The position numbers were made by a program, and so were the translations under genes. DNA of 61,655 nt from Fusobacteriota bacterium (lineage in GTDB: Bacteria; Fusobacteriota; Fusobacteriia; Fusobacteriales; Fusobacteriaceae), in NCBI GenBank assembly GCA_023389595.1, contig JAEWEF010000008.1, positions 1 to 61,655 on the forward strand, read 5' to 3'. The notes beneath the pieces are model-generated. The model saw nothing but the letters and a program-made list of their open reading frames with translations, had not been told where the DNA came from and ran no database searches. Below are positions 43,200 through 52,445 of the stretch, in pieces. Position 1 is the first letter of the stretch. Each line of letters opens with the position of its first letter.

Positions 43200-43880
43200 A
43201 TGAAAATATTTGCAATAGTATTTTTTCTATTTATTTCTTATATTTCAAACTCGCTTGATATAAATAACTTTCCTAAACTTCCTAGAGATGTTCCACAGTA
43301 CACTAATATAAATAATTTAGATTATACTCAAGAAGAATTAAATAATATATATGATTCTTTAAAGCTCAATCAATATATCTCTAACGACGCTTTTATAAGT
43401 GGAGTAGAAGGAATGTCCAAAATTAATATAAGAAAAAATAACATTATTGCTATAGTGGATTTTACTAAACCTTCTACTCAAGAAAGAATGTGTATATTGG
43501 ATTTAGACAATAAAGAATTATTAATTACATCTTATGTTGCTCATGGCAAAGGATCTGGAAATATTTATCCTACTGAATTTTCTAACACAAATGGATCAAA
43601 TAAAAGTTGTATAGGATTTTTTATAACTGGATCTAATTATGATGGTATTAACGGAAATTCATTGTCAATATACGGATTAGAAAAAGGAAAAAATGATAAA
43701 TCGAGAGAAAGAGATATAGTGATTCACGGAGCTGATTATGCTGAAGAAGAATTTATTAAAAAATACTCTAGACTTGGAAGAAGTTGGGGATGTTTTGCAG
43801 TTCCACGTATAAAAAATGATATTATAATAGACGCAATAAAAAATGGATCGATAATGTATGCACATTATGAAAAAAAATAA
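43200..43880 (+). CDS. Secreted murein L,D-transpeptidase catalytic domain protein
   Basis: A 226-aa protein with a signal peptide (about 1-18) and the 'murein L,D-transpeptidase catalytic domain family' (YkuD-like) core. The conserved His176 in IVIHGADYA and the catalytic Cys198 in GRSWGCFAVP are present, with the SYVAHGKGSGNIYPTEFSNTNGSNKS substrate strand before them. It would make or cut 3-3 crosslinks or attach proteins to peptidoglycan in the periplasm. SD AGGAGA precedes the ATG. The shared terminator follows. Confidence 0.88.
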   Translation: MKIFAIVFFLFISYISNSLDINNFPKLPRDVPQYTNINNLDYTQEELNNIYDSLKLNQYISNDAFISGVEGMSKINIRKNNIIAIVDFTKPSTQERMCILDLDNKELLITSYVAHGKGSGNIYPTEFSNTNGSNKSCIGFFITGSNYDGINGNSLSIYGLEKGKNDKSRERDIVIHGADYAEEEFIKKYSRLGRSWGCFAVPRIKNDIIIDAIKNGSIMYAHYEKK

Positions 43881-43885
43881 GACAG

Positions 43886-43919
43886 AAAAAATAAAGTGCC
43901 TCTGGCACTTTATTTTTTT
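43886..43919. terminator. Bidirectional terminator
   Basis: AAATAAAGTGCC (43889-43900) pairs with GGCACTTTATTT (43904-43915), loop TCT, A and T tracts on both sides. The comM stop lies inside the 3' arm. Confidence 0.9.
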
Positions 43920-45406
43920 CTAAACATCATCGCTTCCAATAAATGTTTTTTTTCTATTTTTTCACTACTATCTAAATCAGCTATTGTTCTTGCTAATTTT
44001 AAAATTTTATTATACGATCTGGCAGAAACTCCAAGTTTTTTTATTGACTCAGATAAAAAATATTTATCCTCATCTGAAATTTCACAAAATTTTTCTATTT
44101 CTTTATTGTTCATATAAGAATTTAGTTTGCCACATCTATCAATCTGTATATTTCTAGCTCTAATAACTCTTTTCTTTATATCATCTGAAGTGTCAGAAAC
44201 ATTTTTATTTATTAATTCCTCTTCGCTAAGTCTTTTTACTTCAACATATAAATCTATTCTATCAAGTATAGGTCCAGATAATTTTTTCATATATTTTATA
44301 ACTTCATAAGAGGTACATTTACAATTATCTTCAAAATACATTCCACAAGGGCAAGGATTACTAGTAGCCACAAGCAAAAAATCTGCTTTAAATTCTGCTC
44401 TATAATCAGCTCTTGTTATACTAACTTTTTTATCTTCGATAGGTTGTCTCAAAGATTCTAATACTTGTTTTTGAAACTCACTAATTTCATCCAATATTAA
44501 AACTCCATAAGTTGCTAAACTAATTTCTCCGGGTTTTAATTTCTTACCTCCACCAACCATTGCAGCTAAACTACTACTATGATGAGGTGATCTTACAGGC
44601 CTTTTATTAACTATAGGTAAGTTTTCGTTTAATTCTCCCGCAACACTATGAATTTTAGTACATTCTATAATTTCGTCTTCAGACATTTCTGGCAGTATTG
44701 TAACAAGTCTTTTAGCTAACATAGATTTCCCAGATCCAGGACTACCTATAAGTAGTATATTATGATGTCCGGCAGCAGCTATTTCCATAGCTCTTTTTGC
44801 TAACAATTGCCCCTTTACATCATTAAAATCCTCACATATAAAATCTTTGTAATTTTTTTTATTTTCAGTTTCTATTTTTTTAAATGTATAATCACCCTTT
44901 ATAAAATCACATACATCTTTTAGAGTCGAAACAGGAACTATATTTAATCCTTTTATTAAAGTTGCCTCTTCATAATTATCCATAGGAATCACTATGCCTT
45001 CGTACCCTTTTTCTTTTGCTAAAATTACTGAATTAATTAGTCCTTTTATTGGTTTTACTCTTCCGTCTAAAGAAAGCTCACCTATAAATAAATATTTTTC
45101 TATTATCTCATTTTTGTATTCAACTTGATTGGTAGAAATTAAAATTCCTAATGATATTGGTAAATCAAAATCTGCTCCTTCTTTTTTTATACCTGCTGGA
45201 GATAAATTTATTGTGATCATTTTAGGCGGAATGTTAAAGCCAGTATTTTTCAAAGCTGATCTTATTCTATACTTACTTTCTGAAATTGCAGTATTTCCCA
45301 TTCCAACTATTGATATATTAGGAATTCCTGGTAAAACATCTGACTCTACTTCAACTAAATAAGGCAAGACTCCTAAATAACTTGCAGTTATTATTCTGAC
45401 ATTCAT
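43910..45406 (-). CDS. comM: YifB/ComM family magnesium-chelatase-like AAA+ ATPase
   Basis: A 498-aa protein with three parts: a LonC-like N-terminal domain (MNVRIITASYLGVLPYLVEVESDVLPGIPNISIVGMG to about 170), an AAA+ motor (GSPGSGKSMLAKRL Walker A near 218, GVLILDEISEF Walker B, ATSNPCPCGMY) and a C-terminal Mg-chelatase domain. ComM is a bidirectional branch-migration helicase in natural transformation. The DNA uptake role fits Fusobacteria only by inference. SD GGGGAT precedes the ATG. Confidence 0.95.
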   Translation of the reverse strand: MNVRIITASYLGVLPYLVEVESDVLPGIPNISIVGMGNTAISESKYRIRSALKNTGFNIPPKMITINLSPAGIKKEGADFDLPISLGILISTNQVEYKNEIIEKYLFIGELSLDGRVKPIKGLINSVILAKEKGYEGIVIPMDNYEEATLIKGLNIVPVSTLKDVCDFIKGDYTFKKIETENKKNYKDFICEDFNDVKGQLLAKRAMEIAAAGHHNILLIGSPGSGKSMLAKRLVTILPEMSEDEIIECTKIHSVAGELNENLPIVNKRPVRSPHHSSSLAAMVGGGKKLKPGEISLATYGVLILDEISEFQKQVLESLRQPIEDKKVSITRADYRAEFKADFLLVATSNPCPCGMYFEDNCKCTSYEVIKYMKKLSGPILDRIDLYVEVKRLSEEELINKNVSDTSDDIKKRVIRARNIQIDRCGKLNSYMNNKEIEKFCEISDEDKYFLSESIKKLGVSARSYNKILKLARTIADLDSSEKIEKKHLLEAMMFRKK

Positions 45407-45470
45407 AATTTATCCCCACTTTTAATATTTTTGATTAAATCATAAACTATTTTTTATTAAGTGTAAAGAA

Positions 45471-45501
45471 AAAAATCTGGTAGTATTACCAGATTTTTTT
45501 T
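45471..45501. terminator. Bidirectional-looking terminator after nusB
   Basis: AAAAATCTGGTA (45471-45482) pairs with TACCAGATTTTT (45487-45498), loop GTAT; T tracts on both strands. It ends the dnaE-independent asp23-amaP-nusB unit. Confidence 0.88.
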
Positions 45502-45506
45502 GATGA

Positions 45507-45932
45507 TTATTTAATATTATTTACTATTCTTCCTATAACACCATTAACAAACTCAAAAGTTTTTTCATCTCCATATTCTTTTGCTAACTCAACAGCTTCG
45601 TTTGCTATTATTTCAACAGGAAGTTCATTTTTTATAGTTTCATATGTAGAAATAATTATTAGTGCTTTTTCAACATTTCCTATTCTGTTATAGTCCCAAT
45701 TTTCTAGATTTCTTGTTATTATACTTTCTATTTCTTTTATATTATCATTTATACCATTAACATAATTTTTAATAAACAAAAGTTCGCTATCTTTTATATT
45801 GTAGTTTAATGACTCCAAATATAATTTAGATATCTTCTGTAAATCTCCACCTAAAACGCTATATTGAAAAATAATTTTAAATAAATCGTCCCTAGTAAGT
45901 TTTCTTCCTTTTTTTTTCAATAATTCATTCAT
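45507..45932 (-). CDS. nusB: Transcription antitermination factor NusB
   Basis: A 141-aa all-helical RNA-binding protein that with NusE/S10 and boxA supports rRNA antitermination. LTRDDLFKIIFQYSVLGGD (start), ENWDYNRIGNVEKALIIISTYE and VEIIANEAVELAKEYGDEKTFEFVNGVIGRI (end) are NusB hallmarks. SD GAGGAC lies just upstream. It follows DUF2273 with 1 base between, closing the asp23-amaP-DUF2273-nusB array common in Firmicutes and Fusobacteria. Confidence 0.95.
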   Translation of the reverse strand: MNELLKKKGRKLTRDDLFKIIFQYSVLGGDLQKISKLYLESLNYNIKDSELLFIKNYVNGINDNIKEIESIITRNLENWDYNRIGNVEKALIIISTYETIKNELPVEIIANEAVELAKEYGDEKTFEFVNGVIGRIVNNIK

Positions 45933-45933
45933 T

Positions 45934-46146
45934 TTAGTCCTCTAATTTTTTTCTAATAAAAGCTTTTATTTTTGAAACAAAATTATCTTCAGATAGTTTA
46001 TATCCTATCAAAACTAGTATAAATATAAAAAGTGTTTTTAGAAATCCGTATCTAACTATATTGAGACCTATAAGATAAAAAAGCACACAAAAAACTATCT
46101 TTCTACTGTATTTTACCAAAAGCTTGATGAGTAATTCTAAATCCAT
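45934..46146 (-). CDS. DUF2273 small membrane protein
   Basis: A 70-aa protein with two membrane helices (about 15-35 and 36-52) and a basic tail. The pattern LIKLLVKYSRKIVFCVLFYLIGLNIVRYGFLKTLFIFILVLIGYKLSED matches the DUF2273 family always found between AmaP and Asp23 or NusB genes. Function unknown, envelope-stress association inferred. It is 1 base from both neighbours. Confidence 0.85.
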   Translation of the reverse strand: MDLELLIKLLVKYSRKIVFCVLFYLIGLNIVRYGFLKTLFIFILVLIGYKLSEDNFVSKIKAFIRKKLED

Positions 46147-46147
46147 A

Positions 46148-46735
46148 CTAAATCACCTCATCGTTATTAATTGGATTATTTGTATTGTATACAGTTTCTT
46201 CCTTTTGATAAAAATCATTTCCATTTGTTACAGGTATTTCAACTTTGTCAATATTTAATCTAATATCTCCAATGTCAAGACCTATATTTTCCTTAACTTC
46301 ATTTTTAATTAATTCTTTTAAATCTCTAACCTTATCTACAACATTAACTTTTGAAACAAGATTAGTTTTTATATCAACTATAACTTTTTTACCTTTATTA
46401 AAAGAATTAACTTTACTATCTCTTATAGATGAATCTTGCTTTAAAATATCAGATATGTAGTTATTTAATGTATTTCTAGATATATTTATATTCCCATTTG
46501 GTGTGTTTTGAACAAAATCTTTAGTTCTTTCAAAATTTGAAATTAATTTATAAATAGTTAAGAATAAATACACTATACAAATTATAAGTAAAATTATTTT
46601 TTGCCAATATGAACTTATAGATCCTAAATACATATAAGAAAATGCTAAGCTACGAGGAAACAATATATAATTTATACCCAATAGTGACATTACAAATATT
46701 CCGACCCATGCTATAAAAAATATAAACTTTTTCAT
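46148..46735 (-). CDS. amaP: Alkaline shock response membrane anchor protein AmaP
   Basis: Two N-terminal helices (about 4-24 and 45-65) and a cytosolic domain that in Staphylococcus anchors Asp23 at the membrane. The C-terminal VIVDIKTNLVSKVNVVDKVRDLKELIKNEVKENIGLDIGDIRLNIDKVE has the Asp23-like fold pattern. The start is uncertain: TTG at 46750 or ATG at 46735, neither with a strong SD; I choose the ATG. About 195 aa. Confidence 0.85.
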   Translation of the reverse strand: MKKFIFFIAWVGIFVMSLLGINYILFPRSLAFSYMYLGSISSYWQKIILLIICIVYLFLTIYKLISNFERTKDFVQNTPNGNINISRNTLNNYISDILKQDSSIRDSKVNSFNKGKKVIVDIKTNLVSKVNVVDKVRDLKELIKNEVKENIGLDIGDIRLNIDKVEIPVTNGNDFYQKEETVYNTNNPINNDEVI

Positions 46736-46757
46736 TTTATGCAACACCAACCTATAA

Positions 46758-47132
46758 TTAATAAACTATTTCTTCGTCTTGTTCTTCAGCTTCTTCTCTT
46801 TCTATTCTGATATTTTGAACATATATATTTACATCTACAACTGTTAATCCAGTTAATTCAGAAACAACATCTATAATTTTCTTTTGCACATTTTTTGCAA
46901 CTTCAGGAATTCTATATCCGTAATCTATAATTAAGAAAACTTCTATGTTGCATTCTTTTTCTCCAACTTCAACTTTTACCCCGTTAGTAAGACTTTTTTT
47001 ACCAAGAATTTTACCAACTTCGTCAACAACTCCACCTGCTAATTTATAAACGCCTGCTATTTCAGATGCAGCTCTTGCAGCTATAGATTTAACCACATCG
47101 TCAGCTATTCTTATATTTCCTAATTCACTCAT
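46758..47132 (-). CDS. Asp23/Gls24 family envelope stress protein
   Basis: A 124-aa cytosolic protein. GNIRIADDVVKSIAARAASEIAGVYKLAGGV and LTGLTVVDVNIYVQNIRIEREE are the family blocks, ending in an acidic tail. In Gram-positive species it responds to alkaline and wall stress and is tethered by AmaP. The ATG at 47132 has SD GGAGGTG 6 bases ahead and is preferred over 47141. It is the first gene of the block. Confidence 0.93.
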   Translation of the reverse strand: MSELGNIRIADDVVKSIAARAASEIAGVYKLAGGVVDEVGKILGKKSLTNGVKVEVGEKECNIEVFLIIDYGYRIPEVAKNVQKKIIDVVSELTGLTVVDVNIYVQNIRIEREEAEEQDEEIVY

Positions 47133-47210
47133 AAGTAACACCTCCGTTTTTTTTAATTATACTAAATTTTTAATAAAATTTCTAGAAAATTTTTATATTA
47201 CAATAATATA

Positions 47211-50200
47211 CTAATAGTAAAATGGAAGTTTTGCTCTTATTTTATCAATTCCTATCAAATCTATTAAAGAATCAATTAATTGATAATTAAAATCTACATA
47301 CATATCACTCTTGCGTGTAAATTTTTGTCCATTTCTATTAAATGCAAATATTATGTTATTTTGACCCTTATTTGACATAAAAAGTTCTTTCATTTTATAA
47401 AATTTTGATCTATCTTCGTTTTCTATTAGTATATATACACTAGTTTTTTTATTTGGTATAAAGTCATCCAAGCTCATCAAAAAGTTTGCATTCAACTTTA
47501 AATTTTTTTCACCTTTGAACTCATCAACAACTACATTACCTTTTATAAAAATAGTATTGTTTTCTTTGAGTGTATCTATAAATAAATTATAGTATCTTGG
47601 ATAAACTACAACATTTAAAATTTTATTAAAACATTCCAGATTAAATATACACATAAAATCGTCTTTCTTTGTCTTTATTATTTTTAAATTTTTTATAATT
47701 CCATAAGTTTCTATTTTTGAATTTTCTTTGATATTTATATCTTTTATTTTCTTTAAAGAAAATAATTTAGAGTGTAAATTATATTTTTCTAACGGATGTA
47801 ATGAAATATAAAAACCTAAAAACTCTATTTCTCTATTAATTTTTTCTTGATCACTAAATTCTTCTTTATTCGGTAATTTAAATGTTTCTATGATTTTTTC
47901 GTTTTGATCGAGAAATAAATTCATTTGTTGTATATCATCTTTTTGAGATTTTTTATTTGCCAACAATATCATTGAATCTATAGAATCAATTTTTTCTCTT
48001 CTGTTTCCAGGAAGATTATCCAAAGCTCCAGAATAAACTAAAGCCTCCATAGTTTTTTTGTTTATACCTTTTTTCTTGTTTCTTATATAAACATCATAAA
48101 TATCTTTATATGGACCGTTTAAATTAAATTCTTTAACTATGGAATCAGCTACTGAATATCCTATATTTTTAATGGCTGATAACGAAAATATTATTTCATC
48201 TCCAGCAACTGTAAAAAGAGTGCTAGGTTTATTAACATCAGGTAAACTTATTTTTACTCCTTTTTGTTTAGCATCATTAAAATATATAGCAATATTTTCT
48301 ATATTTGAAATATCAGAAGTCATAAGTGATGCATAATAATATTTACTATAATGAGTTTTTAAATATGCTGTAAAATAACTAAGCATTGCATATGCTGCTG
48401 AATGTGATTTATTAAAACCATAACCTGCAAATTTGTAAATAAGATCAAAAATTTCATTTGCTTTTTCTATAGTATACCCATTGTCAACGGAACGATTAAC
48501 AAATTTCTCTCTATTCTCGTTCATAATTTCAAAATTTTTCTTACCCATAGCTCTTCGAAGTAAATCTGCTTCGCCAAGAGAATAATTAGCCATTACATTT
48601 GCTATTCTCATGACTTGTTCTTGATATAAAATAACTCCATACGTCTCTTTTAAAATTTCTTTTAAATTTGGATGTGGATATTTAATTTCTTCAAGTCCGT
48701 GTTTACAATTAATAAATTGATCAACCATTCCTGAATTTAAAGGACCCGGTCTGTAAAGAGAAAGCATGGCTATTATATCTTCAAATTTATTTGGTCTTAA
48801 TTTTTTCAAAACATTTCTAAATCCATAAGCTTCCATCTGAAAAACACCTAGAGTATCTCCAGAGCTCAACATCTTATAAACTTCTTTATCTTCTAAATCT
48901 ATTTCATATATATTTAATTCTATTTTCTCAGACTCTTTTATATAATCTAAACATCTTTTTATAATTGTAAGATTTCTAAGACCAAGAAAATCCATTTTTA
49001 AAATACCTAGCTCTTCCAATTCTTTCATTTGATATTGAGTAACTGATATATTTTCTGTCGAATCTAAATAAGTTGGAATAACTTCATCTAAATTATCTTT
49101 AGTGATAACTATCCCTGCAGCGTGGGTTGATATATTTCTTATTCTTCCTTCCAATTTAAGTGAATAATCTATAACTTTTCTTATTTCTAAATCAGTGCTG
49201 TATATTTTTTTAAATTCTTGATTATATTGTAAAGTGTCATATATATTCATGTTTCTATCTATTAACTTTGCAACTCTATCAACTTTGTTTAAATTAATAT
49301 CTAGTACTCTAGAAACATCTCTCACTGCAGCTCTAGCTTTTAATGTTCCAAAAGTTATTATGTGTGCTACACGATCTGCTCCATATTTATCCCTAACATA
49401 ATCTATAACTTCTTGCCTTCTTTCTTGACAAATATCAATATCTATATCCGGCATAGATATTCTCTCAGGATTTAAAAATCTTTCAAAAATCAAATTATAT
49501 TTTATTGGATCTATTTTTGTAATATTTAACAAATAAGATACAAGACTTCCAGCGGCTGATCCTCTTCCTGGTCCTATAGGTATTTCATTTTTTTCTGCAT
49601 AATATATAAAATCCCAAACTACTATAAAATATGTTGAATAGCCCATCTTTTTTATCATATCCAACTCATATTTTAGTCTGTTCATAATATTTTCATTTAC
49701 TTTTCCGTTATATTTTTTCTTCAGACTCTCTATACATAAAAATTTTAAATATTCATCTGCGTCTAAAAAAGGTTCTGGAACTTCATAATAAGGGAATTGT
49801 AAGTTTCCAAATTCTATTTCTAAATTACATTTTTCGGCAATTTTTAAACTATTTAAAATAGCTTCGTTATAATCTGGTCCTAAGGAATTAAGCATTTCAT
49901 CGTAAGATTTTAAATATAAATATTTAGAGGCTTTTTGTCTATTGTAGTCAGATTGTTTTTTACCAGTTTGTATGCAAATAATTATATCCTGTACTTCTTC
50001 GTCTCCATCATTCACATAATGAGTATTATTAGTGGCTACTAATTTATAATTATTTTTTTTTGATATTTCTAAAAGAACTTTATTTATAAAATTTTGTTCT
50101 ACACCTTTCCCAGGTTGAACTTCTAGATAAAAATTATCTTCTCCAAAAATATCCACATACTCATCAATTTTATTTGTAATTTCACAAAAGTTTATTTCTT

Positions 50201-50648
50201 TATCATAGTAATTAATTATAGCTTGAGGAATTTCACCATCTAAAGAAGAAGTAAGAGCTATAAGTCCGTCACTATATTCAATCAAATGCTTTTTATCTAT
50301 TCTTGGTTTTTTATAAAAACCGTATTTATAAGAAAGAGTTGTTATTTTAATTAGGTTTTTATAGCCTTCTAGATTTTTTGCCAATAAAATTAAACTAAAA
50401 TTTTTCCCCTCTTTTTTCGTCATTTCAAATTCAGAAATTAAAATCTCCATACCTATTATTGGTTTTATACCGTAAGCTTTAGCTTTTTTATAAAATTCTA
50501 CTGCCCCAAACATATTTCCAGTGTCAGTTATTGCCATAGATGTCATATTTAATTCTTTAGCTTTTTTTAAATATTCATCTATTTTACCAACTCCGTCGAT
50601 TAAACTATATTCGGTATGTAAGTTTAAATGAACAAAATTGTTATACAT
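47211..50648 (-). CDS. dnaE: DNA polymerase III alpha subunit (DnaE)
   Basis: Replicative polymerase of 1145 aa. The PHP domain starts the protein (FVHLNLHTEYSLIDGVGKIDEYL), and the catalytic aspartates are in RISMPDIDIDICQERRQEVIDYV; GRGSAAGSLVSYLL and GYGFNKSHSAAYAML are fingers and palm blocks. The OB fold lies around 960-1050. No PolC is visible in the window. Its start has SD AGGAATGGG. The unknown 586-aa gene ends 27 bases upstream, so it may be co-transcribed with the SNF2 group. Confidence 0.97.
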   Translation of the reverse strand: MYNNFVHLNLHTEYSLIDGVGKIDEYLKKAKELNMTSMAITDTGNMFGAVEFYKKAKAYGIKPIIGMEILISEFEMTKKEGKNFSLILLAKNLEGYKNLIKITTLSYKYGFYKKPRIDKKHLIEYSDGLIALTSSLDGEIPQAIINYYDKEINFCEITNKIDEYVDIFGEDNFYLEVQPGKGVEQNFINKVLLEISKKNNYKLVATNNTHYVNDGDEEVQDIIICIQTGKKQSDYNRQKASKYLYLKSYDEMLNSLGPDYNEAILNSLKIAEKCNLEIEFGNLQFPYYEVPEPFLDADEYLKFLCIESLKKKYNGKVNENIMNRLKYELDMIKKMGYSTYFIVVWDFIYYAEKNEIPIGPGRGSAAGSLVSYLLNITKIDPIKYNLIFERFLNPERISMPDIDIDICQERRQEVIDYVRDKYGADRVAHIITFGTLKARAAVRDVSRVLDINLNKVDRVAKLIDRNMNIYDTLQYNQEFKKIYSTDLEIRKVIDYSLKLEGRIRNISTHAAGIVITKDNLDEVIPTYLDSTENISVTQYQMKELEELGILKMDFLGLRNLTIIKRCLDYIKESEKIELNIYEIDLEDKEVYKMLSSGDTLGVFQMEAYGFRNVLKKLRPNKFEDIIAMLSLYRPGPLNSGMVDQFINCKHGLEEIKYPHPNLKEILKETYGVILYQEQVMRIANVMANYSLGEADLLRRAMGKKNFEIMNENREKFVNRSVDNGYTIEKANEIFDLIYKFAGYGFNKSHSAAYAMLSYFTAYLKTHYSKYYYASLMTSDISNIENIAIYFNDAKQKGVKISLPDVNKPSTLFTVAGDEIIFSLSAIKNIGYSVADSIVKEFNLNGPYKDIYDVYIRNKKKGINKKTMEALVYSGALDNLPGNRREKIDSIDSMILLANKKSQKDDIQQMNLFLDQNEKIIETFKLPNKEEFSDQEKINREIEFLGFYISLHPLEKYNLHSKLFSLKKIKDINIKENSKIETYGIIKNLKIIKTKKDDFMCIFNLECFNKILNVVVYPRYYNLFIDTLKENNTIFIKGNVVVDEFKGEKNLKLNANFLMSLDDFIPNKKTSVYILIENEDRSKFYKMKELFMSNKGQNNIIFAFNRNGQKFTRKSDMYVDFNYQLIDSLIDLIGIDKIRAKLPFYY

Positions 50649-50675
50649 AATATCCCATTCCTATAAGATTTTATT

Positions 50676-52436
50676 CTATATATAATATCCGTAATCTTTA
50701 AATATTTTGTATAATTCATCATAGTTTTCTTTTTTAACTAATAGGTGATAACCTTCTGCTTTAAGCGATATTTCTTTTATTCTTTTATCTCTAGATACTA
50801 TAGATATAAGCTCCTTATTATCGGATAGTTTTAAAATTATATAGTCATCAGCTACCTTTATAGAATTTAGCTTTTCATGTAGATTTTCAAAAAATATTGT
50901 CCAGTTTTCAGGAAGATCTTCTCCGCTGATATTAGTTTTAAACTCTGATAATCTTTCATTGAAATCTCTGATATTTTTAACTCTTTTCAAAAAACTATCA
51001 GAAGTTATTTTATATAAATTGCTCCCTATCTTTTGAGCTATACTTTCTAAAAACATACGTTTTGTTGGAGACTCCCCCAGAATTGTTACTATAAGTAATT
51101 TTTCATCTAGTTGTATTTCTGTTTTTATAAATTTGCTAGAAAAAGTGTAGCTATTTATTTTATCAAAAACAAATAATCCAAAATTTGTTAATTTTATATA
51201 TTTTAATCCATCATACGCTGTTAAAAAATCACTTTTTAAATAAAGTTTTTTACTTCCCTCTGGCATATCGTAATAAGCTTCAAAAACTCCTATTGTTGAA
51301 AGTATAAAGAGATATCCTTTTATCATAGGTTTTATTATATAATTTATATATTTATAATATGAATCTATTCTACTTCTTTCGTAATTAGCTTCATTTATAT
51401 ATATATAATCCATTACATATTCAGAATCTATTATGTCCGTATCTACATCTCTGTATATAAACTTTTCTATTATGTCATCCACAGAAAAAAAACTGTCAGG
51501 TTCAATTTCTTTTAGTAAATTAAAAATTGATAAAAAAGTTTTTCTGGTGTTTTCTTTATTACCCCATATATTTTTAATCCCTTTTAGGTAAGACAAAACA
51601 AAATTTGAAAATGGAAAATTATTTTCTTCGGAAACGAAATTTCCCATCATAAAATCTAGAGCTATATTTTTCATGTTTTTAGATGAAAAATAATCTTTCT
51701 CTCTTGTAGTTAAATTCATTAAGAGTAAAAATATACATACAATTTCTGATTTTAATAAGTCGAGATTCTTTATATTTTCGTAATACTCTGTAATTCCACA
51801 AAATTTCTTGATGTTTTTTTTAGAATCTTTAAGAACTTTTCCAGTCCCAGAAATCATAATTTTACCTTGATTAAATAATTCTTGGTATTTTCCAACATTA
51901 CTTATAAATTCATTCTCATTGTTAGCATTAAATGTAGAATTAACTTTCTTAAATTCCCTTAAATGAAATTTATCATATTTCTCTAATAAATAAAGTCTAA
52001 GTACCCTTTTTATATCATAATCTATATCTATATAGACTTTATTTAAAGATTTTCGAGAAAATTTAAAAAATGAATATTTAGGATTAATATTTTCATCTTT
52101 ATAGCTAGACTTATCTAAAAATACTTGATTAACTTCAGTTTTAGATAATTCATAATCCTCTCCCCACAAAATAGAGAGAAATATATCTTTTATATTTTTG
52201 TCTAACTTATCAATAAATATAGGAAATAAATCTTTACTATAAACCTCTTTTAAAAGATTGATAAAAAAGTCCTTATCTGTATCTATATTAACTAATGATA
52301 ATTTAACTATACTATAATCTTTACCAATCAATCCGTCAGCTATCAAATCTATAAGATATTCCTCATAGATATTATAAAGGTTATCTTTTGTGTAAAATCT
52401 ATTTAATGCAGCCGTAAATTTTATATCATCTATCAT
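50676..52436 (-). CDS. Protein of unknown function encoded with a SNF2 helicase
   Basis: A 586-aa protein with no signal peptide or membrane helix, rich in Leu, Ile, Lys, Asp and probably mostly helical. No enzyme motif is recognised. The C-terminal third (LDEKLLIVTILGESPTKRMFLESIAQKIGSNLYKITSDSFLKRVKNIRDFNERL) and LKAEGYHLLVKKENYDELYKIFKDYGYYI resemble the helicase C-terminal XPB-like or WYL-associated regions of some bacterial proteins, but I cannot assign it. It is 9 bases from the SNF2 stop, with SD GAGGT. The tight linkage suggests a partner of the helicase. Confidence 0.7.
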   Translation of the reverse strand: MIDDIKFTAALNRFYTKDNLYNIYEEYLIDLIADGLIGKDYSIVKLSLVNIDTDKDFFINLLKEVYSKDLFPIFIDKLDKNIKDIFLSILWGEDYELSKTEVNQVFLDKSSYKDENINPKYSFFKFSRKSLNKVYIDIDYDIKRVLRLYLLEKYDKFHLREFKKVNSTFNANNENEFISNVGKYQELFNQGKIMISGTGKVLKDSKKNIKKFCGITEYYENIKNLDLLKSEIVCIFLLLMNLTTREKDYFSSKNMKNIALDFMMGNFVSEENNFPFSNFVLSYLKGIKNIWGNKENTRKTFLSIFNLLKEIEPDSFFSVDDIIEKFIYRDVDTDIIDSEYVMDYIYINEANYERSRIDSYYKYINYIIKPMIKGYLFILSTIGVFEAYYDMPEGSKKLYLKSDFLTAYDGLKYIKLTNFGLFVFDKINSYTFSSKFIKTEIQLDEKLLIVTILGESPTKRMFLESIAQKIGSNLYKITSDSFLKRVKNIRDFNERLSEFKTNISGEDLPENWTIFFENLHEKLNSIKVADDYIILKLSDNKELISIVSRDKRIKEISLKAEGYHLLVKKENYDELYKIFKDYGYYI

Positions 52437-52445
52437 ATTTACCTC

